Positions 1 to 7,945 of a stretch of 64,000 bases of DNA are shown in pieces. Location of the stretch: contig SUXH01000012.1 of the NCBI GenBank assembly GCA_015061055.1, positions 1 to 64,000 on the forward strand, read 5' to 3'. Below the pieces are notes generated by a model. The model saw nothing but the letters and a program-made list of their open reading frames with translations. It did not search any database and was not told the DNA's origin. The position numbers and the translations under genes are program-made. This stretch comes from Bacteroidales bacterium. GTDB lineage: Bacteria; Bacteroidota; Bacteroidia; Bacteroidales; Muribaculaceae. The first letter of the stretch is position 1; each line of letters starts with the position of its first letter.

Positions 1-97
1 TTCAAAGTCTTGGACTGATGAGGACCTGTATGAGAAGTACAATTTGACCCAAGAAGAGATTGAATTTATTGAGTCAATGATTAAACCTATGGAGTAA
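1..97 (+). CDS. C-terminal end of a probable site-specific DNA methyltransferase (partial)
   Basis: An open frame enters from the left edge in the second base and runs 31 codons to TAA at 95-97. The visible tail contains an aspartate/glutamate-rich helix and ends in Ile-Lys-Pro-Met-Glu. I recall this ending from bacterial Type II/Eco57I-like adenine methyltransferases, where a 'LTxEEIxFIESMI+PME' tail is common. It stops 4 bp before the ATG of a restriction-type helicase, so the two are very likely co-transcribed as a restriction-modification pair. Seen directly: the frame, the stop and the spacing. The methyltransferase identity is inferred from the short tail and its neighbour, because the catalytic domain lies outside the window. 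Confidence 0.6.
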   Translation, partial: SKSWTDEDLYEKYNLTQEEIEFIESMIKPME

Positions 98-101
98 TAC
101 T

Positions 102-3014
102 ATGGAACACAATTATTTTCCTCAACGCCCGACTGTTACTCCAACGATATATGCCTATCGCCTGATTGGAGTAGATTCCCACAAAGGCTATCTTAAAGTA
201 GGTTACACTGACCGTACAGCCAAAGAACGCATAGATGAGCAGTTGCACACAAGCAAAGTGCAGTATGAAATTGTATTGGTGGAGTCGGCCATGAGCAACG
301 ATGGCTCTTGCTTTACCGACAAGGATGTGCATCGTCTGCTTGAACGCAAAGGTTGCAAACGCCTTAACCCGCTTGACAAGACTGATGAATGGTTCCGCTG
401 CTCGGTTGCGGATGTTATGGCTGCCATCTTGTCGCTCCGCACAGGGGTTGCGAACGAGGAGAACAGAACGCAAAACTTTACCATGCGCCCTGAGCAGTTC
501 CGCGCAGTGGAGCAAACAAAAACCTATTTTGAGCAAGCACTGAAAGAGGAGCCTAACCGCATACCCAAATTCCTTTGGAACGCCAAGATGCGCTTTGGAA
601 AGACCTTTGCTTCGTATCAGTTGGCAAAGAAGATGGAATTATCTCGCATATTGATTCTTACCTTCAAACCCGCAGTTGAATCGGCTTGGCGTGAAGACCT
701 TGTTTCACACATCGACTTTGAGGGTTGGCAATATATCTCCAACAAAGATGCTCGAAACAACAATCTGAACATAGACCAAGAGTTCCACAGAGCGGACAAA
801 TCAAAACCAATTGTTGTGTTCGGTTCGTTCCAAGATTTGCTCGGCACAAACGAGAGTGGCGGCATTAAAACCAAGAATGAGTTTATCCACGCCACCAATT
901 GGGATTTGGTAATTTTTGATGAATATCACTTCGGAGCCTGGAAAGAGCGAGCAAAAGAGTTGTTTGAGAAGGAGGATGAAGAAAGTGCAGTAGATTTTGA
1001 TGCCGAAAAGTACAAGAAAGATGAGGCTAATAATGCCATTAACGAATCGTGGTTGCCAATCTCTACACGATATTATCTCTTCTTGTCGGGAACACCATTC
1101 AGAGCCATAAACAATGGTGAGTTTATAGAGGAACAGATTTTTAACTGGACTTACAGCGATGAGCAGCGAGCAAAAGCAGAATGGAAAGGCAGCAACAATC
1201 CTTATCTCGCCTTACCACGAATGGTAATGCTTACCTACCGTATGCCCGATGAGATACAAGAGGTTGCCAAGCAAGGAGAGTTTGACGAATTTGACTTGAA
1301 TCTGTTCTTTGCAGCAGAAGGCAAAGGAGAATCGGCCCGTTTCAAATATGAGAATGAGGTGCAGAAATGGCTCGACCTTATTCGTGGCGGTTATTTGCCT
1401 ACAAGTGTAGATGACCTTAAATTGGGACAGGACAAGCGACCGCCAATGCCATTCAGCGATACACGCTTGCTTAATGTGCTTTCGCACACATTGTGGTTTT
1501 TGCCAAATGTGGCTTCGTGCTTTGCTATGGCTAATCTGCTTGCTCAAAGGCAAAACAAGTTCTACCACAACTATAAGGTAGTAGTTTGTGCCGGAACTGC
1601 TGCAGGAATAGGCCTTGATGCTCTGCACCCTGTGCAAGCCAGTATGGGCGATCCATTGGAGACAAAGACCATTACGCTCACTTGCGGTAAGTTGACAACG
1701 GGTGTAACAGTTAAACCTTGGACTGGTATATTTATGCTCCGTAATTTGAAAAGCCCTGAAACCTATTTTCAGGCTGCGTTCCGCGTGCAGAGTCCTTGGG
1801 AGGTGAAGAATGAAGAAGGTAGCAAGACCATAATGAAGAACGAGTGCTATGTATTCGACTTTGCACTCGACCGAGCTTTGCGGCAAATATCCGACTATAG
1901 CTGCCGGCTCGACATTAACGAGAGCAATCCCGAAGCAAAGGTAGGCGAATTTATAAAGTTCTTGCCCGTACTTGCATACGACGGCAGCAGTATGAAGGAG
2001 GTCGATGCACAAGATATTCTTGATATTGCATTGGCTGGAACATCGGCTACACTACTCGCAAAGCGTTGGGAATCTGCTCTGCTTGTGAATGTAGATAACG
2101 ACACGCTGAAACGCTTGCTTGCAAGCCCCGAAGCGATGCGGGCTTTGATGAACATCGAGGGCTTCCGCAACCTCAACAGCGACCTGACAACCATTATCAA
2201 TAAGTCTGAGGCGGTTAAGAAGGCGAAGAAAGAGAATCCCGACCCGACACCAAAGGAGAAAAAAGAAATTTCTGCTGAGGAAAAGGAAATGAAGAGCAAA
2301 CGCAAGCAAATTCAAGAGAAACTCATCAAGTTTGCTACTCGAATTCCTGTCTTTATGTACTTGACCGACTATCGCGAGCGATGCCTCAAAGATGTCATCA
2401 CGCAGTTAGAGCCAGGCTTGTTCAAAAAGGTAACAGGTTTGAGTGTTGAGGATTTCAATATGCTTTGTTCACTTGGTGTATTCAACGCACCACTGATGAA
2501 TGATGCTATCTTTAAGTTCAAACGCTATGAGGATGCAAGCCTTACCTATACTGGTATCGACAAACACACAAACGATGAAGTCGGCGGTTGGGATACCACA
2601 ATCCGCAAAACGCAATACGAGAAACTGTTCTATAATCAGCAATCTTCTATGAGCGAGGTGGATTATAGTTCATATTCAAAGAAAGCAGAACCTTTTGAGA
2701 CTACTCGCAGAGTCGCAAAACCTGTGGACAGCAACCCTACTGCAAAAGTAGTATCTACAAAGCACATTGTTCAGCCACAGCCTGTGAAACCAACTGCGGC
2801 TGTCGTTCTCTCGCAAGAGTCACAAACAACGCACGACCTTGAAACGAAATTAGAATCAATTGCTATTGACAGCACTGTCGTTCACAAGAAATTCGGCGAA
2901 GGAACCGTTGTGAAAATCAACAAGAACGAGAAATTTATCCACATTAAATTTACACTCGGCGAAAAGAAATTTATCTTTCCAGATGCCTTCTTAATGGGGT
3001 TCTTGGAAGTTTAA
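102..3014 (+). CDS. GIY-YIG (T5orf172-like) nuclease fused to an SF2 helicase; restriction subunit
   Basis: A 970-residue protein, probably the DNA-cleaving and translocating half of a restriction-modification system. Residues about 17-115 look like a T5orf172/GIY-YIG nuclease, with an IYAY strand, the YLKVGYT core, a following Arg helix and a late DEWF carrying the likely catalytic Glu. An SF2 helicase follows. Walker A is MRFGKT (about 163-169), motif II is DEYH (about 273-276) and motif III is SGTP (about 329). A Lys/Glu-rich coiled stretch lies near 715-745. The last ~45 residues have a KFGEGTV strand pattern resembling the small Tudor-like tail of UvrD/PcrA proteins. The gene starts 4 bp after the methyltransferase-like tail and ends at a hairpin shared with the convergent qatD. 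The combined architecture is clear; sequence specificity and subtype are unknown. Confidence 0.8.
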   Translation: MEHNYFPQRPTVTPTIYAYRLIGVDSHKGYLKVGYTDRTAKERIDEQLHTSKVQYEIVLVESAMSNDGSCFTDKDVHRLLERKGCKRLNPLDKTDEWFRCSVADVMAAILSLRTGVANEENRTQNFTMRPEQFRAVEQTKTYFEQALKEEPNRIPKFLWNAKMRFGKTFASYQLAKKMELSRILILTFKPAVESAWREDLVSHIDFEGWQYISNKDARNNNLNIDQEFHRADKSKPIVVFGSFQDLLGTNESGGIKTKNEFIHATNWDLVIFDEYHFGAWKERAKELFEKEDEESAVDFDAEKYKKDEANNAINESWLPISTRYYLFLSGTPFRAINNGEFIEEQIFNWTYSDEQRAKAEWKGSNNPYLALPRMVMLTYRMPDEIQEVAKQGEFDEFDLNLFFAAEGKGESARFKYENEVQKWLDLIRGGYLPTSVDDLKLGQDKRPPMPFSDTRLLNVLSHTLWFLPNVASCFAMANLLAQRQNKFYHNYKVVVCAGTAAGIGLDALHPVQASMGDPLETKTITLTCGKLTTGVTVKPWTGIFMLRNLKSPETYFQAAFRVQSPWEVKNEEGSKTIMKNECYVFDFALDRALRQISDYSCRLDINESNPEAKVGEFIKFLPVLAYDGSSMKEVDAQDILDIALAGTSATLLAKRWESALLVNVDNDTLKRLLASPEAMRALMNIEGFRNLNSDLTTIINKSEAVKKAKKENPDPTPKEKKEISAEEKEMKSKRKQIQEKLIKFATRIPVFMYLTDYRERCLKDVITQLEPGLFKKVTGLSVEDFNMLCSLGVFNAPLMNDAIFKFKRYEDASLTYTGIDKHTNDEVGGWDTTIRKTQYEKLFYNQQSSMSEVDYSSYSKKAEPFETTRRVAKPVDSNPTAKVVSTKHIVQPQPVKPTAAVVLSQESQTTHDLETKLESIAIDSTVVHKKFGEGTVVKINKNEKFIHIKFTLGEKKFIFPDAFLMGFLEV

Positions 3015-3036
3015 CAATAGAATCGAATTATTAGAA

Positions 3037-3075
3037 TCACCGCAATTAAAATCGTATAGTTTAACTGCGGTGATA
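3037..3075. terminator. Bidirectional terminator between helicase gene and qatD
   Basis: The arms ATCACCGCA (3037-3045) and TGCGGTGAT (3067-3075) are perfectly complementary. The stem can be extended inward by an A/T-rich segment. The site sits between two convergent genes (stops at 3014 and 3114), as expected for a shared terminator. Confidence 0.6.
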
Positions 3076-3113
3076 TATCTTAATCTTAATATGAATATTA
3101 ATGGTAATGTGAG

Positions 3114-3797
3114 TCACTTAATTTTACAAATTAGTTCCATAAAATTATTTTTTATATCCTGCTCTGTCATTCGTAAATATGTGAGTACTTTTACAATATC
3201 CGTTTTCGAATTGTATGGTGCGTCTGTTTCTGTTAGGATTCTGGATTTAGGTATGTTTTCAATAATCTTTTGACCGTTTTTAGATAAAGTCATAGACTCA
3301 TTTACAGAAAAATAATATCCACATGATAAAATTGATGGTATTAGCCCGATAGGCCCAGAATACCAATGAAAAATCACATTTTTAATATCATACTCGCATA
3401 GTAAATCCAGTAATTCTCGTTCTGCTTTTCTAGAATGTACACTAACTATTTTCTTTTTACCTTTAAGTTCACTCAGAATCTTACGCAATACGGATATCTG
3501 TATTTCTTTGGTGGAAATACCACTCTTTGAGAAATCTAAACCAATCTCACCGATATATGATGTTTTTTCTATATTATTTTTAAATATCTGTAATTCATTT
3601 TGTTTATCTGCTGCTAATAGGGGGTGTAATCCTAGAGCAAGTCTTACATGTTTGAACGACCGTAGATGTGGTTCCCCTATACAAAAATGACTTGGTAGAT
3701 TTGTCATTCCTATTACAATATCACCAACTACTTCTTTTGCATATATATATGCTTCAGGATTAGACATTATATCAAAATGGCAGTGAGTGTCAATCAT
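3114..3797 (-). CDS. qatD: QatD, TatD-like metal-dependent hydrolase of the Qat anti-phage system
   Basis: A 227-residue TatD-family amidohydrolase-fold protein, a little shorter than housekeeping TatD (about 260). The metal ligands of the family are visible: His5 and His7 in the DTHCHF motif, Glu84 in GEIGLDF, His121 in VSVHSR, His144 in IFHWYSG and Asp192 in TETDAPY. All catalytic positions therefore look intact and nuclease or other phosphoesterase activity is plausible. Its ATG overlaps the TGA of qatC by 4 bp, and the block qatA-qatB-qatC-qatD runs leftward as one operon. A TatD homologue directly behind a KAP ATPase and a QueC homologue is the defining gene order of the QatABCD defence system. 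Assignment rests on family plus context; the exact QatD substrate is unknown. Confidence 0.88.
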   Translation of the reverse strand: MIDTHCHFDIMSNPEAYIYAKEVVGDIVIGMTNLPSHFCIGEPHLRSFKHVRLALGLHPLLAADKQNELQIFKNNIEKTSYIGEIGLDFSKSGISTKEIQISVLRKILSELKGKKKIVSVHSRKAERELLDLLCEYDIKNVIFHWYSGPIGLIPSILSCGYYFSVNESMTLSKNGQKIIENIPKSRILTETDAPYNSKTDIVKVLTYLRMTEQDIKNNFMELICKIK

Positions 3798-5131
3798 ATC
3801 AATCCTACATAACGTTTTATACTAACAGTCGCTTCTTTCCTGAGTAAATCTTTAAGTTCTTCTCTTGTCCTTTCAACAAGACATATATAATCATCAAAAT
3901 GCGGATTGCTTCTCTTTATTCCCATCACCAATAATTCATTGGCAATATCTATAGTACCAAGATCTTTTTTTAAGAAATTTAGCATTGCATAAAAATCATT
4001 GCTGATTTTCTTTGTTTGAGTAAATAGCGTTCTCATCTTAATTCCATAGGTTGAAGGGTCGTTATGATGTATTAAAGAAGCTTTACGATACATACAAGGC
4101 ATGCATCTTCCACAATGAGATGCATGGGGATTGTCTGGCATAAATTGATGACCGCCTCTTTTTCCGCACGAGTTACTTTTATCTACAATACTTAGCAAAT
4201 ACTGCAAATTTTTACACTCATTTACCATCTCTCCTTTTGTTCTGAATTCATAAGGATTATTTATGATAATTGGAAGTCCCAAATTATTTAACAAATCACG
4301 TACATTTTGTATAAACAAAGGATGAGTTGTTCGCGTGCTACATGCAGCTCTTCTTGAAGCAGATAATGGAAAGTTTAACGAAACAGGACCATTCTCAGGT
4401 ACAATCACCATATTGGATTTATGAGCAGCTATCATCATTGCGATGGAAAGGAACATAAAAGAACGAGAACGACAAGTCAGTTCTTTTGATTCGATTGGTG
4501 TTATACCTTCTGCTGGTAAATAAATGAACTTTCCTGGATACTTTTGCTGGAATTTCTCGATAATTCGCTCTTGATCAGTTTTTGGCCCCTTCATAATACT
4601 ATCATAATGAGATGCCAAAAATACTTTATGGTGCTCATCATTAGTTTCCATATAGTCTATTGCTCCAATGAGAGAATCCATACCTCCAGAAAATAGGTTT
4701 ACTTGCGTTACTTCATCATAATCAACAATATCTTCTTGGTGACACCATTCAATAACTGGACTTTCTTCAAAACGACAAGTCCAATAATCTCCTGTAAGGA
4801 ATGAGAGCAGGTGATTTAGACTAGAAGATAATGACTGAAATTGAGCCGCACTAGGAATCTTAAATTCAACATCTAATTCTCTAGTCCACCCATTAATTGA
4901 ATCCTTTTTTCGACTTATAGCTCTGTCAATTGCGTAAACTTCTGCCGACAATAAAAAGAGTCCCGAATATAATTTATTTATTCTTTCAGCGAAATATGAA
5001 ATATTATACAAATCAACACGAACCGCCGTAGACTCTACCGTTTTGCTTCCTTCAATAGACATAGCTACTAAAAGTTGCTTTTTTTGACCTTCTCCTCGAT
5101 ATGAGAAATCTGTAATTTTAATCTTCATCAT
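3794..5131 (-). CDS. qatC: QatC, QueC-like ATP-dependent enzyme of the Qat anti-phage system
   Basis: About 445 residues and much longer than queuosine-pathway QueC (about 220), with an extra N-terminal half. The PP-loop ATP-pyrophosphatase motif SGGMDS is at about 148-153. A cysteine cluster near 320-350 (C..., HCGRCMPC) matches the zinc site of QueC. QueC makes 7-cyano-7-deazaguanine (preQ0) from a carboxy precursor. Defence-associated QueC relatives are thought to use related chemistry on proteins, which is inference here. I chose the ATG at 5131 (alternative ATG 5128) over an upstream TTG at 5137. Either way the gene overlaps the end of qatB by 11-14 bp and qatD by 4 bp, indicating tight translational coupling. 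Confidence 0.88.
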   Translation of the reverse strand: MMKIKITDFSYRGEGQKKQLLVAMSIEGSKTVESTAVRVDLYNISYFAERINKLYSGLFLLSAEVYAIDRAISRKKDSINGWTRELDVEFKIPSAAQFQSLSSSLNHLLSFLTGDYWTCRFEESPVIEWCHQEDIVDYDEVTQVNLFSGGMDSLIGAIDYMETNDEHHKVFLASHYDSIMKGPKTDQERIIEKFQQKYPGKFIYLPAEGITPIESKELTCRSRSFMFLSIAMMIAAHKSNMVIVPENGPVSLNFPLSASRRAACSTRTTHPLFIQNVRDLLNNLGLPIIINNPYEFRTKGEMVNECKNLQYLLSIVDKSNSCGKRGGHQFMPDNPHASHCGRCMPCMYRKASLIHHNDPSTYGIKMRTLFTQTKKISNDFYAMLNFLKKDLGTIDIANELLVMGIKRSNPHFDDYICLVERTREELKDLLRKEATVSIKRYVGLI

Positions 5132-5981
5132 TGACAAATACTGATATTATTTTATTAAATTCTTCAGTTATATATTGATTCCCCTCATCACTATTCCAGT
5201 CAACTTGAGTACTATTAAGTCCATAAACACCCTGTTTTATATCGGAGATTATCAAGTCCTTTATATCTTCCATATATTTAACAACCTCTTTTTGGCTATA
5301 TTTTTTTGTTAATTTTTCCTCAAAATTTTGAGAAAGATGAGCGTATATATATACTCCGAAAAATGTATCAATAATATCTTGCAACTGCTCTTTCTCCAAA
5401 CATCCATTAAGTACTTCTTCAACATCTAAGGTGCTACTATTAATAGTGTTATCTAGGATTTGGAGCATTTCACTTAGAGCTTGGTTGGCAGCAGTCTCAT
5501 CCATTCCTATAACAGTATCTGAACATAAATCGTTGAGGATGTCAGATATTTCTTTCCAGTTTTTACCATCTAAGGTTATACCTTTTTCGGCGAGCCAACC
5601 AGATAAGCCTTTTATGCTTATTTCTGATATTGCTCCTAAAAAATTACTTAGAACAACAACACCTGCATGTCCAAGAGCTCTTGATGCTCCTGATGCTACT
5701 TTCTTTTTTCCACCTGAAGCCTTAATAAGCCTACTTACAGCATTATGTACATTTCTTCGATACGCTGCTGTAATTCTTTCTCTTTGCTTATTATTTACTG
5801 ACTGTCTAGAAGATGGTGTGGTTCTAATATTATCCTTATTTTCATTATTAGAACTATCATCCTCGTTATCAAGAGTGTTAAGCCTTTCTAGATTTTTAAT
5901 TGCAGCTGAAAGGCTAAGGGATGATTTCCCCCAATTGGGTTGCCCTGTGACAGAAGGTTGGTGTCTTTGAGATGTTCCCAT
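5118..5981 (-). CDS. qatB: QatB, Qat anti-phage system protein of unknown biochemical role
   Basis: A 287-residue protein with no recognisable catalytic motif. It begins Met-Gly-Thr-Ser, followed by a Pro/Gly/Ser-rich leader containing a PNWGKSSLSL segment, which I recall as typical of QatB proteins. A Lys/Arg/Ala helical region around 70-110 (SGGKKKVASGASRALGHAG) and a long acidic helical C-terminus follow. The N-terminal Gly, exposed once Met is removed, would be a natural site for modification by the QueC-like partner; that is a hypothesis. It starts 5 bp after the qatA stop. Base composition is AT-rich like the rest of the Qat block. The call depends mainly on position between the KAP ATPase and qatC. 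Confidence 0.85.
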   Translation of the reverse strand: MGTSQRHQPSVTGQPNWGKSSLSLSAAIKNLERLNTLDNEDDSSNNENKDNIRTTPSSRQSVNNKQRERITAAYRRNVHNAVSRLIKASGGKKKVASGASRALGHAGVVVLSNFLGAISEISIKGLSGWLAEKGITLDGKNWKEISDILNDLCSDTVIGMDETAANQALSEMLQILDNTINSSTLDVEEVLNGCLEKEQLQDIIDTFFGVYIYAHLSQNFEEKLTKKYSQKEVVKYMEDIKDLIISDIKQGVYGLNSTQVDWNSDEGNQYITEEFNKIISVFVNDED

Positions 5982-5986
5982 ATCTA

Positions 5987-7888
5987 TTACATTTTAATTA
6001 TATTTTTCCGCTTAGGGAAAACAAGACTACTTAAACGGTCGTTTTTATTTATCAATCTTATAAGATTTAAATCATCGCTGTGTTTAGACATAATGCCTTT
6101 AATATTATTAGCAATTGAAATCGGAGCCTTTTCTACTATTATTTCAAAAGAAATTAAGAATTTCTCATAGGCTTTGTCCACATCATTCTCAATTAAATAA
6201 TAATACACCTTATATGGAGTCTTCAATTCGGAATCTGTAAGGGATTTACGATATAATAGTTCGTAAAAATTTTCAATTTCATCTCCATTAAATGACTTTA
6301 ATGCAAGGCTTTTTTGTTTCATTATCGGTTCTGAACTTGCATTGTATATTTCATTAAACAATTCTTTAATACGTTTGGGAATCAGCGTAACACCACCCAT
6401 GCCATCAATAAGTTTGTCACGAGATACCCAAAATATCTCTCTTAAATCTACAGAACTAAAGTATGGCTCCATTAGTAGTAAATCTTTTACATCATCAAAA
6501 TTCCAATTTGGGAAGTCGCATTTCTGTAGACTGTCTTCTTTGGCTGCTCCTTCGAGTAATTGAATCTGAGTTGAATGCCCCTTTGCTTCTATACTCCAAG
6601 AATTCAATTCGGCAAATAAGTCATTGTGACTAGTTTCAAGAAGCATTAATTTGAGAAGAAGGAATTTGTTCTCCATAGTATCACTGCCATTCAAAGACAA
6701 TAACTGAGAACGTATTTCGAATGCATTTAAAAATCTTTTTATTAACCTTGGATTTCTATTTAGTGAGCGACTAATAGAATGAGTACAATGTGCCATAAAT
6801 GGTATAATTCTATTTAACTCTTCATTTGTATTTACACCATCTAACTGCTTGATATTTCCCCATCCATACCCTTCGAACTTATGCTCAATAATATATTTCT
6901 GAAAGTCCGTATGAACTTTTTCAAAATCTTCTTCTGAAAGCATTGACTGGCAGAATAGTAATGTGATATAAGTCTCTACCTCTTGATCACTCAATTTGGG
7001 AATATTATATGGAATTTGAATAAACTTATCCATATAATCATCACCAATACTACGACCTCCGTCTTGTCTTCTTTCAATGCCAATTTTCTCTCCATATTGA
7101 CTTTTAATGGCTTCTGATACAATACTTTGATCTGCCGCAATAACAAATGCCGTTTTCTCAACATTTAGGAACAATTTAATCGCCTCTAAATTTTCAATAA
7201 TGTGTTCTGGTAAACAACGATCAAGGTCATCAATCAAAATAACAATACGTTCACGACCAGTCGCTTTTATCAATGACTTAAAACTATCACGAAATTCTCT
7301 GACCGCAGAAAACTGTTCAGTATTTATGTGTGTATTAAATGCTTCTTTTATAAAATCTTCGGCATCTTCACCTGTTATCTTTTCCAATAATTCTTTTTTC
7401 TTATCCTCTGTATTAAAAGATCCAAAGAATGAAATAAGACTAGGAATAAATGAAGCACCTCCTGTTGCATATGCCATAGCGGCAGGAGCTACAACATTCT
7501 TCACAGACCACAGAAGAGTACGCATAGAGAAGATTTTATTTTTTACAGTTTTGGCAGCCTTCTTTACGGTTTCTTTCAAATCACCAGTGAAACATCTACT
7601 ACTTTCAAGATTTTCTACTATACCTTGTATTAATGCCATTTTTGCATCATCAAAGCTTTCAAAACTCCATCCATCAAAATATATTACAACAGAACTATCT
7701 TTTGAATCCGCATCCTTTTCAATCATTTCGTTTAAGATTTTAAGGGTGCTAGATTTTCCACTTCCCCAATCTCCATAAAGACCTATAGTCACAGGAAGAT
7801 TCTTCTCTTGCATTATTATACTTTTGAGAAGATTCGCATGGACTGTATAACCAAGTAAATCATTCGATGTTTCAATGTCAGACCACAT
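5987..7888 (-). CDS. qatA: QatA, KAP-family P-loop NTPase of the Qat anti-phage system
   Basis: A 633-residue KAP-type NTPase. Walker A is GDWGSGKSS (about 39-47) and Walker B is VILIDDLDRC (about 213-222). Between them, about 125-158, lies a hydrophobic, Gly/Ala-rich stretch like the membrane hairpin inserted in many KAP ATPases, so the protein may associate with the inner membrane. The C-terminal ~200 residues are helical with no known motif. It is the first gene of the leftward operon and very probably the sensor or motor of the system. No clear TAnnTTTG promoter was found in the 57 bp between it and the upstream ATPase gene, so it may be read through from there. Confidence 0.88.
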   Translation of the reverse strand: MWSDIETSNDLLGYTVHANLLKSIIMQEKNLPVTIGLYGDWGSGKSSTLKILNEMIEKDADSKDSSVVIYFDGWSFESFDDAKMALIQGIVENLESSRCFTGDLKETVKKAAKTVKNKIFSMRTLLWSVKNVVAPAAMAYATGGASFIPSLISFFGSFNTEDKKKELLEKITGEDAEDFIKEAFNTHINTEQFSAVREFRDSFKSLIKATGRERIVILIDDLDRCLPEHIIENLEAIKLFLNVEKTAFVIAADQSIVSEAIKSQYGEKIGIERRQDGGRSIGDDYMDKFIQIPYNIPKLSDQEVETYITLLFCQSMLSEEDFEKVHTDFQKYIIEHKFEGYGWGNIKQLDGVNTNEELNRIIPFMAHCTHSISRSLNRNPRLIKRFLNAFEIRSQLLSLNGSDTMENKFLLLKLMLLETSHNDLFAELNSWSIEAKGHSTQIQLLEGAAKEDSLQKCDFPNWNFDDVKDLLLMEPYFSSVDLREIFWVSRDKLIDGMGGVTLIPKRIKELFNEIYNASSEPIMKQKSLALKSFNGDEIENFYELLYRKSLTDSELKTPYKVYYYLIENDVDKAYEKFLISFEIIVEKAPISIANNIKGIMSKHSDDLNLIRLINKNDRLSSLVFPKRKNIIKM

Positions 7889-7945
7889 ATCAATATTAAT
7901 TTATTTTTTATAAACAAACTACACTATCTAATGAAGGTAAATGTA

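Noticed and set aside
1212-2012. 266-aa open frame opposite the restriction helicase
   Set aside because: It lies wholly inside the helicase gene, with unnatural composition and no motif.
3114-3797. Housekeeping TatD nuclease
   Set aside because: It overlaps qatC by 4 bp and sits behind qatA-qatB; the context makes it QatD.
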